Source of the DNA: Chalciporus piperatus
Lineage: Eukaryota; Basidiomycota; Agaricomycetes; Boletales; Boletaceae
Direction: 5' to 3'
Assembly: GCA_038093975.1 (NCBI GenBank)
Contig: JBBPTG010000072.1
Span: 62,001-126,000, forward strand
Length of the DNA stretch: 64,000 nt
Shown here: piece by piece, positions 1 through 11,704 of the stretch
Layout of the letters: each line of letters starts with the position of its first letter
Numbering within the stretch: the stretch's first letter is position 1
Made by a program: the position numbers and the translations under genes
The notes under the pieces: model-generated
Databases searched by the model: none
What the model saw: only the letters and a program-made list of their open reading frames with translations
Told to the model about the DNA's origin: nothing

Positions 1-3000
1 TTATGCTCCAGTGTACCGAAGACCTCGGGATATTCAACCAGGTCGATGACAAGGAGCGAAAGACCTTCCTCAGCAAAGATCCACGCGGTTCAAAATTCCT
101 CACGAACCAGTCTCTCGCTTGCCTCATCGTTGACGGACAACTCCTCACTTTGGGAACGATTCTGCGAGTAGAAGATTTGCTGGCGAAGAAGCCCCCCGTT
201 GTCGTCATTCAGGTTTACGGAGAAGCAAGTACGACCAAGACACTTCTTCGACTGAACTCGGCCAAAGATGTCAAACTCATTCAAACGAACACCGCGATCT
301 ACGCCTTCGAACCCGTCCTCAGGGTGATGCAAAAGATGAAAGTTGTCCCTTTGGTGGAGGAGATACTGTTTTGGGAGAACGGAATTCCACTCGGAAGCCC
401 ACCAGTGGTCACGCCAGAGATCACTGTACCTCTCGCCCGAGACCCGTCGATGGATATTCAATCGATGTTTGGGACTCCATCCTCCATGAAACTTGATAGC
501 AGTCAAGCGCTTTCTTTACTCGCTGGACTGAACCAGAGGGTTTCATTGATACAAGGTCCTCCTGGTACGTCTGGCACTGGTGCCGATCGTCTGACCCCGC
601 ACGATGACTAAATTATGGGTAGGAACTGGGAAGTCATTTATCGGGGCGCTCCTTGCCAAGGCCCTTCACGACTTCACCCAACAAACCATTCTTGTCGTCT
701 GCTATACAAACCACGCCCTTGACCAGTTCCTCGAAGACTTGCTCAAAATAGGCATTCCGGACTCGAACATAATACGCCTCGGCGGTCGCCCTAACCCCGC
801 GGTCGCGCATCTTAGTCTGCAGAGTCAGACCAGAGGGAAGCACAACCGCTCCAACGCAGAGTGGACCATCATCGACAGCTTGAAGTCGAGAGCGGAGTTT
901 CTGCAGGAGCGGTTGGAGACCGCCTTTGAAGCCTTTCTCGCGTCCAAGATATCATTAGAAGACCTACTCACGTACATCGAGTTCGAGGACTCGGATTACT
1001 TCGATGCATTCCAAGTACCTGAGTCCACGGATGGGATGACTCGCGTGGGGAAGAAGGGGGAACCCATCGACTCCACGTATCTCATCTCTCGATGGTCACA
1101 AGGGCACAATGCCGGAATGTTTCGTCAGGAAGCAAATGTCCAGGCAGCGGAGAAAATATGGTCAATGCTAAATGTGCAGCGTCAACAGAAGCTAGATGAG
1201 TGGAAGTTGGGCGTCAACAAGTCTATGGTGGAGGATATCTGGAAGTCTGGGAGGGATTACGACGAGTGCCAGGACGACCTCTCACGCAAATTCGGGGAAG
1301 CCAGCGTAGAGCTACTCAAGCAGAAGCGCATTATAGGATGCACTACCACTGGCGCAGCTAAGTATACCGAAGACATCCGAGCTGCCGCCCCACAAGTGTT
1401 GCTCGTCGAGGAAGCGGGCGAGATTTTAGAGAGTCATGTCATCGCTGCGCTTGGGAGAGAGACCAAGCAAATGATACTTATCGGCGATCATAAGTATGTT
1501 ACCATTGCCCCGTTTCGGCTTTGACTAATGATTTCTCGTAGGCAACTTCGACCGAGAGTGACCAAGTACGAACTCACAGTCGAGAACGGGCAGGGCTATG
1601 ACCTCAATCGGTCTCTGTTTGAGCGTCTCGTCCTCAAGGGCTTTCCGCATATTACCCTCTCAGCCCAACATCGCATGCGTCCTGAGATATCCGCTCTCAT
1701 CCGAGAGTTAACATATCCCGGACTCACTGATGCCCCCAAGACCAAGAACAGGGACAACATTCGTGGAATTCAGAGCAACGTCGTCTTCATGGACCACGAA
1801 CATCCCGAAGAGGATGAGAAGCGTATCTCCGACCGCGGGGATGGCGGATCCTCAACTTCGAAGCAAAACCAATTCGAGGTGGAGATGGTCATGAAAATTA
1901 TCCACTACCTTATTCAACAGGGCTACAAAAGCGAGAACATCGTCATTCTCACACCGTATCTGGGCCAATTGACCTTGCTCCGTGACGCGATCAAGAAGGA
2001 TGCTGAAGCCGTTATGAACGATCTGGATGCAAGCGAGCTTTCTCGCGCTGGACTGCTATCACCTTCGACGCAAAAGTCTCACAAACTGCGTATCCGACTG
2101 GCTTCAATTGGTGCGTCCAATTCCTATACGTCATCGGTTGGGTAGAACTTATCTCACACGACTCGCCTAGACAACTATCAAGGCGAGGAGAGCGACATCG
2201 TCGTTGCGAGTTTGACCAGATCTAACTCTAAAGGCGACATCGGATTCATGAGGTCTCCAGAACGTCTCAACGTCCTTATCTCGCGCGCGCGAGATGGTCT
2301 CATTCTGGTTGGCAACTCTCGAACCTTCCAAGCATCGAAATCGGGAGCGGAGCTGTGGACGAAGTTCATCCGCCTCTTACGCAACGCTGGCCATATCTAC
2401 GATGGATTCCCAATCAAGTGCGAACGGCACCCAACGGTGACTGCATTGATCAAGTCTCCCGCCCAGTTCAAGGACTTGGCTCCTGATGGCGGATGCACGG
2501 CACCATGGTAAGCCACCCCATTTTTTTTACTCTTTCTTGGTTCTCGTGCTCATGGTCGTGGTCGCAGTGGTGTGCTACTCAACTGCAACATCCATACGTG
2601 TTCCAAACGATGTCATCCACTCCGCCTTGGACCCGGTCAGCCGGACATCCACAGTACGATAGTCTGCAGCCACCCCTTCAGCGCGAAATGCCCCGCGGAT
2701 AAACATATGATGAAGTGGAAATGTCATCATGCAATACCCGTCAAATGCTCCACTTGCGATAAAGAGGATAAACGTTTGGAGAAGCAGGCCAAACTAGACC
2801 TCGAGGCCCAGGAGCAGCGCGAGGCCGCGCAACGCCAGCATGAGGTAGAGATGACCGAGCTGGAGGCCAAGCTGGAGTTCGAGAGGCAGGCAATGGGTGA
2901 TATCCAAGCCGCCAAGGACAGAGAAGACGAGAAACGCCGGAAGATGAAGGAGATCGAAGATGCGAAGAAACAGGCTAAGATGGCTGCGAAACAGGCTGTC

Positions 3001-6000
3001 GGCGCCACAGGCGCAGCCTCTAACCAAGCGAACCCCGTTTCGCCACAGTCTACTCCCTCGTCTCAAGGCCAACCTCAGGGCAATACCAATGATACCCCCA
3101 GTTCATCGCAGAGCCCCTCTAACGCACCGACTTCCTTGCGTCCCTCTGTATCCTCTCCTTCCCGAGACAAGTGGGAACATCAGAAACGTGTGGAAGGCGT
3201 ACAGAACGATGCTATCGACAAGATTATGGACCTGACTGGGCTCGAAGAAGTCAAGGAACAAATCCTGCGGATTAAAGCGAAGATCGACACGATGAAGCGT
3301 CAAGGTGTCCCCCTAGACAAGGAACGTCTCAACTTGGTATTGCTCGGCAACCCAGGGACAGGTCAGTTATCTGTCCCTTAATCACTCAGTCCTTAATCAC
3401 TCAGTCCTTAATCCCTCTCGACCAGGTAAAACCACGGTCGCGAGGCTATACGCCCAATTCCTGGAATCCATCCAGGTGCTACCCGGAGACGCCTTCCTAG
3501 AGACCACTGGTTCCAAGCTGGCATACGAAGGGGTGAAGGGGGCTCAGACACTTATCGACCAGGCGCTCACAGTTGGTGGTGGAGCCATATTCATCGACGA
3601 AGCCTACCAACTCACGACCGAAAGCACTGGACGTCAAGTGCTCGACTTTCTCTTGGCCGAGATGGAGAACCGGGTCGGAAAGCTCGTTTTCATCCTGGCG
3701 GGTTACAACAAGCAAATGGAGCAGTTCTTTGAGCACAACCCAGGGTTGCCGAGTCGTGTACCCTACAAATTGCAGTTCGCCGATTACACGGATGTCGAGC
3801 TCTTGACTATGCTCGAGGACTTGATCCTCAAGCGATACCAGGGCAAGATGGCAGTCGAGGATGGTATACGTGGTCTGTACATCCGAATCGCTGTCAGGCG
3901 TCTTGGTCGAGGACGAGGTGTACCTGGATTCGGAAACGCTCGTGCGTTGCAGAATATGTTTTCAAAGGTCTGTGAACGCCAAGCAGAACGCGTCGAGAAG
4001 GCTCGCCGAGCTGGAGCTCCAGCGAATGACTTCTTCACGACCAAAGAAGATCTCATCGGACCCGACCCCTCACAAGTACTCTCCAGCAATGCTACATGGA
4101 CGGAACTCCAAGGACTCATCGGTCTCGACTCTGTCAAGGAGTCTGTGCGCAATTTCTTCGAGCTTGTCAAGACCAATTACCATCGGGAACTGGAAGAGAA
4201 GGAGCCACTCCAGATGTCGCTGAATCGAGTGTTCCTTGGCTCTCCTGGCACAGGAAAGACGAGCGTTGCAAAGTTATATGGACAGGTACTCGTCGATCTG
4301 GGTCTTCTGAGCAACGGGGAAGGCAAGCGGTCAACTTTGGTATGGCGTGGTCTTCCTCGGAGCTGAAACATTGTTCCTTCAGTCGTCGTGAAGAATCCAT
4401 CTGATTTCGTCGGTGCATACCTAGGACATTCGGAGAAGAATACCAAGGCGATTTTGGACAGCACACGCGGGAAGGTGCTCGTCATCGACGAGGTATGCAA
4501 CTTAGCTATTTCAGAGAATTCGATCGTTGACGCCAGTCTAGGCGTACATGCTGTATAGTCCTACGAGTTCCGGACAAGACTCGTTCAAAACTACGGTCAT
4601 CGATACTATCGTCGCTGAAATCCAGAGCGTACCTGGTGAAGATCGTTGTGTCCTCCTTCTTGGTTATACAGAACAGATGCAGGAAATGTTCCAGGTTTGT
4701 GACTCCTGCTATTCGCCATGAGTTCGTGGTTTGAGTACTGACAACCTATGTATTAGAATGTCAACCCCGGGCTAGCCCGTCGTTTTGCAATCGAAAATGC
4801 TTTCAACTTCGAAGACTTCACCGAATCACAGCTCATGGAGATTTTCAACCACAAGCTCAAGAAGCAGGATCTTGCTGCTACCGACGATGCCAAGCAGGTC
4901 GCCAGCGATCTCCTGAGCCGTATGAAAGACCGTCCCAACTTTGGGAATGGAGGCGAAGTTGAGAACTTGCTGGGACGTGCCAAGGACCGATACCAGAAGC
5001 GGATGTCGTCCGTACCGCCTCATCAACGGTCTGACGTCGTCTTTGAACCCCAGGACATCGATCCCGACTACAACCGGGGTCAAAACGCGTCCGCCAACCT
5101 AGCGAAACTGTTTGAGGATGTGGTTGGCTGCGATGAAGTCATACAAAAGCTTGACAGATACCAGAAGATCGCGCAGACTATGAAAGCTCAAGGACTCGAT
5201 ATGCGCACCCAAATTCCATGCAACTTTATCTTCAAGGGACCTCCTGGTGAGTACGAGTACACGCCGCTTGTTTGTGACGACAACCCATAACCTTATGATC
5301 CAGGTACGGGGAAAACCACGACTGCCAAGAAGCTCGGTCAGGTTTACTATGATATGGGCTTCCTCGCTTCTGCTGAAGTCCTCGAATGCTCTGCATCTGA
5401 TCTGGTTGGCCAGTATGTTGGGCAAACGGGACCCAAGACTCGGAAACTTTTTGAGAAGGCCGTTGGAAAAGTACTATTCATCGATGAGGCATATCGCCTC
5501 AGTCAGGGGCATTTCGCTAAGGAGGCGATGGATGAGATGGTCGACATCATGACCAAGGATAAATTCAAAGACAAACTGGTCATCATCCTGGCTGGATACG
5601 ACGACGAAATGAACAAGCTCCTCGGTGTCAACCCTGGCCTCGCGAGTCGCTTCTCCGAGGAAATACACTTCCAGAACATGACTCTGAGTCAGTGTCTTGT
5701 TCTCCTCGACAAAGATCTTCGCAAGAGCAATATCATCGTTCCCGAGCTAGCTGATGCGAACTCGCCAAGATACCAAGAAATGCGAAACATCATCTACCGG
5801 ATGTCGATCCTTTCGTCCTGGGGAAATGCTCGTGATATCAAGACGCTGGGGAAACGCATGTTGCAGCAAGCATATGCGAATGCCTCCACTGGAGGTGCAG
5901 CGACTCTTGCCGTCGAAGAGGCGTTGGATGTCACGAAATCAATGCTCCAGGAGCAACGTGCACGACTTGGAGTTCCTAGTACCCGCCCCCAGAACTCGTC

Positions 6001-6775
6001 CCCTCCACCAATGGCAAGCTCCAGTGGTCCCCCTCCTCCACCCCCTCCCACGTCGTCTTCGTCAGCCTCTCAGTCATCAAAGCCTCCTCCACCTCCACCC
6101 CCACCCCCGCCTTCATCAAATGCGTCGAGACCCCCTCCACCCCCTCCGCCGCCATCATCAAACGCGTCGAGACCCCCTCCACCCCCGCCTCCACCTTCAT
6201 CAAACGCGTCGAGATTCCCTCCACCTCCACCTCCGCCTTCATCAAACTCGCCGAAGACTACAAGCTCACTTCCGCAGGTTGCGAATGTCGCTTCGCAGGT
6301 GCAACGAGATGCAGGGGTCTCAGACGAAGTTTGGGACCAATTGCAAGCCGACAAGCGTGCTGCGGAGGAGGAAAAGCAACGAGCTAAAGAAGAAGAATCC
6401 AGGCTTCAGCGAGAATTTAACAAGGCTCGTGAGGAAGAGAAACGCGCGGAAAAACGCGCCAAGGAGCGTGCTGCAGCGCTCGAGCGTGCGAAGGCGGCTG
6501 CCGACAAAGCGAAACAAGAAGAGCTTCAGCGTCAACTGGAGGCAGAGCAGAGGCGCAAGGCAGAGCTTAAAGCTGCTCGTGAACGAGCGATGGAAACGCT
6601 GAAACGAAAGCAGCGAGAGGAAGTTATGAAGCAGAACAGGGAGAAGGAAATGCAGCGTAAGCTGCAACACTCGGGATGCTGCCCCATGGGATACCAATGG
6701 GTGAGGCAATCGTACGGATGGAGATGTGCGGGGGGCTCCCACTTCGTCGGGGATCACCAGCTTGGCAATATCTGA
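1..6775 (+). CDS. ZNFX1-like SF1 helicase fused to three CbxX/CfqX AAA ATPase modules (5' partial)
   Basis: Model: join(<1..564, 623..1493, 1542..2110, 2171..2507, 2568..3361, 3426..4322, 4383..4492, 4542..4694, 4757..5246, 5304..6775), 2084 codons in frame from base 3. Alignment to the paralogue at 22836-27286 suggests about 330 N-terminal residues lie outside. Helicase motifs: Walker A GPPGTGKS (~187), TNHALDQFL, VEEAGE (~446), GDHKQLRP, QHRMRPE (~520), QGEESD (~669), SPERLNVLISRARD (~699). An NF-X1-like Cys/His region follows (~774-844), then a coiled coil. AAA1 (~995-1232) has GNPGTGKTT and FIDEAY; AAA2 (~1266-1509) has GSPGTGKTS and VIDEAY; AAA3 (~1544-1785) has GPPGTGKTT and FIDEAY. The end is a polyproline tract (~1823-1917), a coiled coil and a Cys motif (CCPMGYQW, GWRCAGGSHF). 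The family link predicts an RNA-dependent ATPase. Any role of the AAA modules in remodelling or defence signalling is inference. The 4323-4382 intron is GC-AG. Confidence 0.88.
6080..6250 (+). repeat. Polyproline-coding tandem repeat (about 42-51 bp units)
   Basis: Four imperfect copies of a unit encoding a run of 8-10 prolines followed by SSNAS(R), inside the last exon of the helicase-AAA gene. The high-purity P runs suggest slippage-prone length variation and a flexible, SH3/WW- or profilin-type ligand segment. That binding role is inference. Confidence 0.85.
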
Positions 6776-9457
6776 TCATCCTACCCCTTCATTACACACT
6801 TGGCAGTCTACAAATGTGGGGGAACTTCATTCCTTGTGATGACTTTCAAGTTGTCGATGAAACTGTACGTAGTATTTTCCAAGTGTATCGAGCATAGACA
6901 GAACCCGAATAACAAATCCGATCCATGTTTCCATATGTAACGTTTGTATGATTCGAGCGGGACATTGCAATAAGTCGGGTGAATCGTCGATGCACACTCC
7001 CTGGCAAAATGGTGTCAATGCCATCATGGGATTTCATCCATTTCAATTCTCTTTCCTGGTTGACATATAGTTCGGACTGGGTGGCTGGATTTCACGAGCG
7101 TTCCTGCAAGCCGTACTTCTATAGTACTATTTCCGGAGGAAGGGTTAAGGTACATACTATGAATCTAATTCTGACTTGGTGGCAGATCACCATAATGATT
7201 GATATACTTACCACCTGGTATCCCCTGGCTCTATTGGTCGCGCGATGATTGAGCCTTCGTCTCTGCAAGAAAAACCTTGATCGGGGCCCCGTGTTCGTCA
7301 TTGAATCGAAGTTGATACCACATGCGTCATTGCTTCTATTGCCTGTGGACACCTAGTATTTGTCGACGAAGTAAGTCAGCGGCACAAGTCTGCATGTAGT
7401 GCTGCTCTTTGCTATGTTATCCAGCTTTGGTTTTGGCTGCAGAATGTCCAGTCTGTCAGCATCAGTGTCGCCGTGACAAGCTCATGTGACGGTTCTGGGG
7501 CCCACGCGTCCGACGGCTACTACAAGTAGAGTTGAATAGTGCACTCAAAACGGTATCTCTCAACGGAAGGCAAACGTCACATCGTGGAACGAACGTTGAG
7601 TCGACTCGGAGCGCAGTGAACACATACAACCCGGCAAGCCAGAGGAAGGAACCAGCGAATCACAGCTAGCGTTCCGGAGACGTGTTATGTGCCTGTTGAA
7701 CGTCATCATTGACAGCGATGACCTCCCGACCAATGGTATTAAGCCTGAATGAACCCATCCGTTTCAGGACCATCGGCTCCAAGGAAGGATCTTACCCCAG
7801 AGACTCTGTGACAAAGTTGCAAGTACGTCTCCGAAATAGCGGATCTGTGGAATTCATGCACATCCGAATCATCCAGCCTCGCCGGGAGGTGAGGGAATCT
7901 AACATCCGGTCGCGTATAAAATACTCCCTATATAAGAGTACTGATACCCCTATGCCGATTGTGAGCTCTCAGGAAACTGAGTCCCCCTTCTACCCGATAC
8001 TTACCCAGACGAAGCAAACCTAATGATGTTCAAAGGAATCTCTCACCTCTCTGTCGAAAATCAGGAGAATCAGGGGCAATACCACCCACACACCAGTCGT
8101 GAGGAAATACCAATCTTGCGTTCCGCGTCGCCTCACCCTGGTGAGAGGATCCGCACCTTCGGTCTACCGGTACTAACACAAGATTTCAGTGGTTCTCCAA
8201 GCTTGATTATATGCCTTATACGAGCAATCGAGGAAGATCCTCGCTTTCATGATCTTTGGTTATGTTTGTGAAATTGCGGCTATGTCAACGATTACAGGCC
8301 TCGTCGACGTAGATCTATTGAGAAGGTACAAAGTCTTACGGATGTGCGGCCCGAATAGGACATACGTTTTGAATAGCGTTGAGAGCGGGATTGAGTAAAG
8401 TTGCCCCGAATATGAAGCAGTTGATTGGGGAAGAAGTGGGCCACCAACTTGAAGGGCGGGGCTGTGGCTTACCACCTTCATCTCTGCTCCTCGGAAGAGC
8501 GACTTGATGTCATTTAGCCGATGGCAACGTGCAGATGGGCCAGCAGCCTGGTGATAAGAAAACGTTTTGGACACACCGTCATGAAACGATTCGAATAACT
8601 CGAGGAGAGTGGCGGGCGGAACGAGGAGGTAGGCTGTCTGCCAACATCCTCTACAATTTTTAGATCGGGAATTATTCATATCCGGCGTGACGGACCGTAC
8701 AAAGTCTGCTATTGGTAACGCCAAAATGCAGCCAGGCGGCGGGTTCGGCAGGTTTCAGCATGTTGTGGGTGGTTGGTTCCAACGTTTCGGAAGGCTGTGT
8801 CATGTGTCCAAATAGTCCAATGGAAGCTTGGCAGCAGGCCACAGAAGGCCACAGAATGCGGGAGTGGCGAATTGAGGCCACATGGTCGAATCATGCGGGA
8901 AATGCAATGAATTACCCCAGAGTGTCGCATCACTTTGTATCCAGGCGCTAAGTTTAGAGACGCCAGCTGAGAGACATGGGCGTCTACTCGCAAGGGAAGT
9001 TGGCCGCCCCATACGGCGGTTTCATAAAATGCGGACCTTGTAACTTGCATTGGGATGCCGTGTACTCGCTGTCAAAATTGACTACTGTGGACACACCAGG
9101 CGAGGTGCTGGGAGGCCACTCACCAATTTCTGCCGCCAGCCACCAGGTACCAGCCGCAACCCGGTGCTAATAGCATCAGCATCCAGCCGCCATCACCGAA
9201 ACACATGTACAGCACTATCCCCGTGTAGGTTTTTCGGGACGTCTCTCAGGTCAACAACGTGAGCCAAGCAGTTCCTGCTCCGCTCAAAAACCGCCGAAAA
9301 ACCCCATAAATTTGCTCGGCGACCGACTGCTTTGGCAAGGTGGTCCCATCCTTCCGTTGTGTATGATGTTCGTATATTCTGTTCTGAATGCTTCCTTCCG
9401 TGTGCTAATGGTGACTTTGTAGATTGCTGTGGCGGCGGTTTTTCCTTTTCACGACTC
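6776..9457. other. Intergenic stretch without a supportable gene
   Basis: About 2.7 kb between the helicase-AAA gene and the F-box gene. Only short open frames occur (the longest is about 150 codons on the minus strand, near 8260-8724). None shows a recognisable domain or credible splice-connected extension. The first few hundred bases presumably hold the 3' UTR of the upstream gene, and the last few hundred the F-box promoter. I see no transposon ends or repeats here. Confidence 0.5.
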
Positions 9458-11231
9458 ATGCATAGATGTTTCACGATCGACGAAATCTTAACGATCATTT
9501 TTCAACATGCCTTTATAATCTCGAAGCCAGATCTCAAATCACGAGAGTCCCGTGACCGTCGTACTCTTGCGAGGCTCGCAAGAACCTCCCACTACTTCCT
9601 CGAGCCTGCTCTCAACGTACTTTACCACGAGATCAGTGACCTGCTATGTCTCATCCGGTGTATGCCCGATGATTTATGGGTGGTCAACGGGAAGCAGTTG
9701 GTTCGTTTTATATCCTATGGTGACTCGTGAATGAACGTGCTAAGGCACAGACATTCTCCAGTCCTTCAAACGTCCAATGCTCCAGTCTGACTGGGACATT
9801 TTTCTCCGCTATGCCCGGCGAGTACGGAGTCTCGAATTCGACCGTCGATGTCTTACCACTACGCACGAGAATGTCTATACGACACTCGCTCACCCGCCAA
9901 CTTCCGCCGTCATGTTCCCAAAACTGCGGCATTTCCGATGCGGCGAGTATCGACCCGAGGCCATCCCGTTCCTACTTCACCTTCTACAGCCCACCGTCGT
10001 CCATGTCGTTATCGATAACCTCATGTCAAACCCCCTCACTGCTCGCCTTCTTCCTGAACTCCCTTCCCGATGTCCACGTGTAAGGCAACTCATGGCCTTC
10101 CGTAACATTGTCTTCCAAAGAGGTGATCGCGTCTTGGAAGGGTTCACGGACGTTCTCTGCCAACTCAAAGAGCTCGAAGCTCTACGCTGCGCGGAGCTAC
10201 CAGACAAGGGCGTCGTGCATCTCTCCCAACTCCCCAAACTGAAGACCCTTCGCATGGACTTACGCCTCATCTCCCTGGGTAATCTCGAATCCTCTTTCGG
10301 CGATATATGCTTCCCGGTCCTCCGAGAAGCTTTGCTCTCTGCGCCCACCATGTCTCATTCTTTGCGGTTCTTGAAATTCATCCAATCCACGTCGGTTGAT
10401 ACAATCAATCTCAATGTCGACGACGAAACCTGCGCTGCCGATTATAGATCCATTTTTAGTTCATGGGCCTCTAATCCCTCTTATCACAACCTTTCCGTCA
10501 TCGAGATTTCCGAGATGCAAGTATGGAGAGACTATGACGAAAAGCACATCATCGATATCGCCACCCTTCGCCCACTGTTTCAGCTCAAACGTCTCACGTG
10601 TCTCAGATTGGAAACCCTATGCACATTCGATCTTGACAATGCCGCGATGCAGGAGATAGCAGCCGCCTGGCCACTTCTCGAAACCTTGGACCTCGCTGTC
10701 CGCGAATGCGGATGGGAGATCCCTTCCAAGGTGACCCTTCAAGGATTGATACCGCTCCTCCGGAATTGTCCAAACCTTGCTCTCTTGGGAGTTGTCGTCG
10801 ATGCGACAGTCCTGCCTGCCACCTCAAGGAAACTCCCAGGTGCTGGCGTGCAGAATACATCCCTGGACTCTCTGTGGCTCGCCGACTCGAAAATCACTCG
10901 TCCATCGCTCGTCGCTGCCTTCTTGTCCGCCGTCGCTCCCAACATCGAACAGATCATGTCCTGGAACACACCTTTGTTGAGCGGCAGGGATGGGAAAGAC
11001 AAGTATCAGAAGCGATGGAGAGAAGTGGAGAGGCTGGTGCGTGATTTTTCTCTCGTACGGAAGCAGGAACGGGAGTGGGCAAGTCGCTGGAACGGGGATG
11101 GAACCGATGTCGTCGTGGACAAGGACGGCGACGACGAAAAGGTGCTGACTTGGGACTCCGAACCTGAGCCGCCCACCGACTGTGAAGAGGAAGATGATTT
11201 TGAATATTGTTGTCTCACAGATGTAGTATAG
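9458..11231 (+). CDS. F-box protein with LRR-like C-terminal region
   Basis: Model: join(9458..9700, 9762..11231), 570 aa. The N-terminus has the arrangement seen in the large basidiomycete F-box families: a CFTIDEIL start, LARTSHYFLEPAL, then LYHEISDLLCLIRCMPDDLW. The intron (61 bp, in-frame stop if retained) joins VNGKQL to SFKRPML, restoring the usual L-S-F-x-R-P...SDWD...YARRVRSL context; this fixes the donor and acceptor choice. The body (~90-450) has regularly spaced Leu-rich segments (LKELEALRCAEL, LPKLKTLRMDL, LKRLTCLRLETL) consistent with degenerate leucine-rich repeats. The tail is acidic. The family role is as substrate-recognition subunit of SCF ubiquitin ligases through Skp1. The substrate is unknown. 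The family expands by duplication in these fungi, so orthology cannot be assigned from sequence alone. Confidence 0.83.
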
Positions 11232-11704
11232 CCATCTCATTCTCTTGCCTCTTTGATTCGTTTTCGTTCCTAACACCCCTTTGTGTTTTGTGACTCGTGT
11301 TTTGGTCTCTGTGGTCTGTTCCGGTATACGACTGTACATGCTGTACATGATGCATGATGTGTTATCCCAGTCCGTCGTGTTCATGAGTGTGATCGATTCA
11401 CTGACAAGCTTTGCAAGCCAGGTTCCCGAGCGAGTCCGCCAAGAACCATTGAAAACCAACTTACCATCCGAGTCACGCGTTCTTCCCATGAGTATGTCGG
11501 TCTCTCAATGGCTATTCTGGCACAAGCTAATCGAAACACATCTACTGAGCTACAACAACCAGCAGAAATAATCTACAAGAATACAACAACACGAAGCCAG
11601 TTCATGGGATCTAGCTACTTCTACACTCTAATCTTCAAAACGTCCGCCGTGGCAATACCTAATCGGCTGCAATGTCCACTGGCAACGACCCCCTCACGAA
11701 CGAT

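Noticed and set aside
2960..3235. 91-codon plus-strand frame overlapping the linker of the helicase-AAA gene
   Set aside because: Out-of-frame shadow of the Ser/Pro-rich linker exon, whose own frame splices correctly on both sides.
5976..6354. Gly/Glu/Val-rich minus-strand frames opposite the polyproline tract
   Set aside because: Antisense shadows of the CCN proline repeats in the helicase-AAA gene.
7709..8271. Two consecutive plus-strand frames of 104 and 82 codons
   Set aside because: No family signature, no splice join that extends them, and ordinary composition for non-coding sequence.
8260..8724. 154-codon minus-strand frame
   Set aside because: No recognisable domain, no clear start context, and no supporting exons; left as intergenic.
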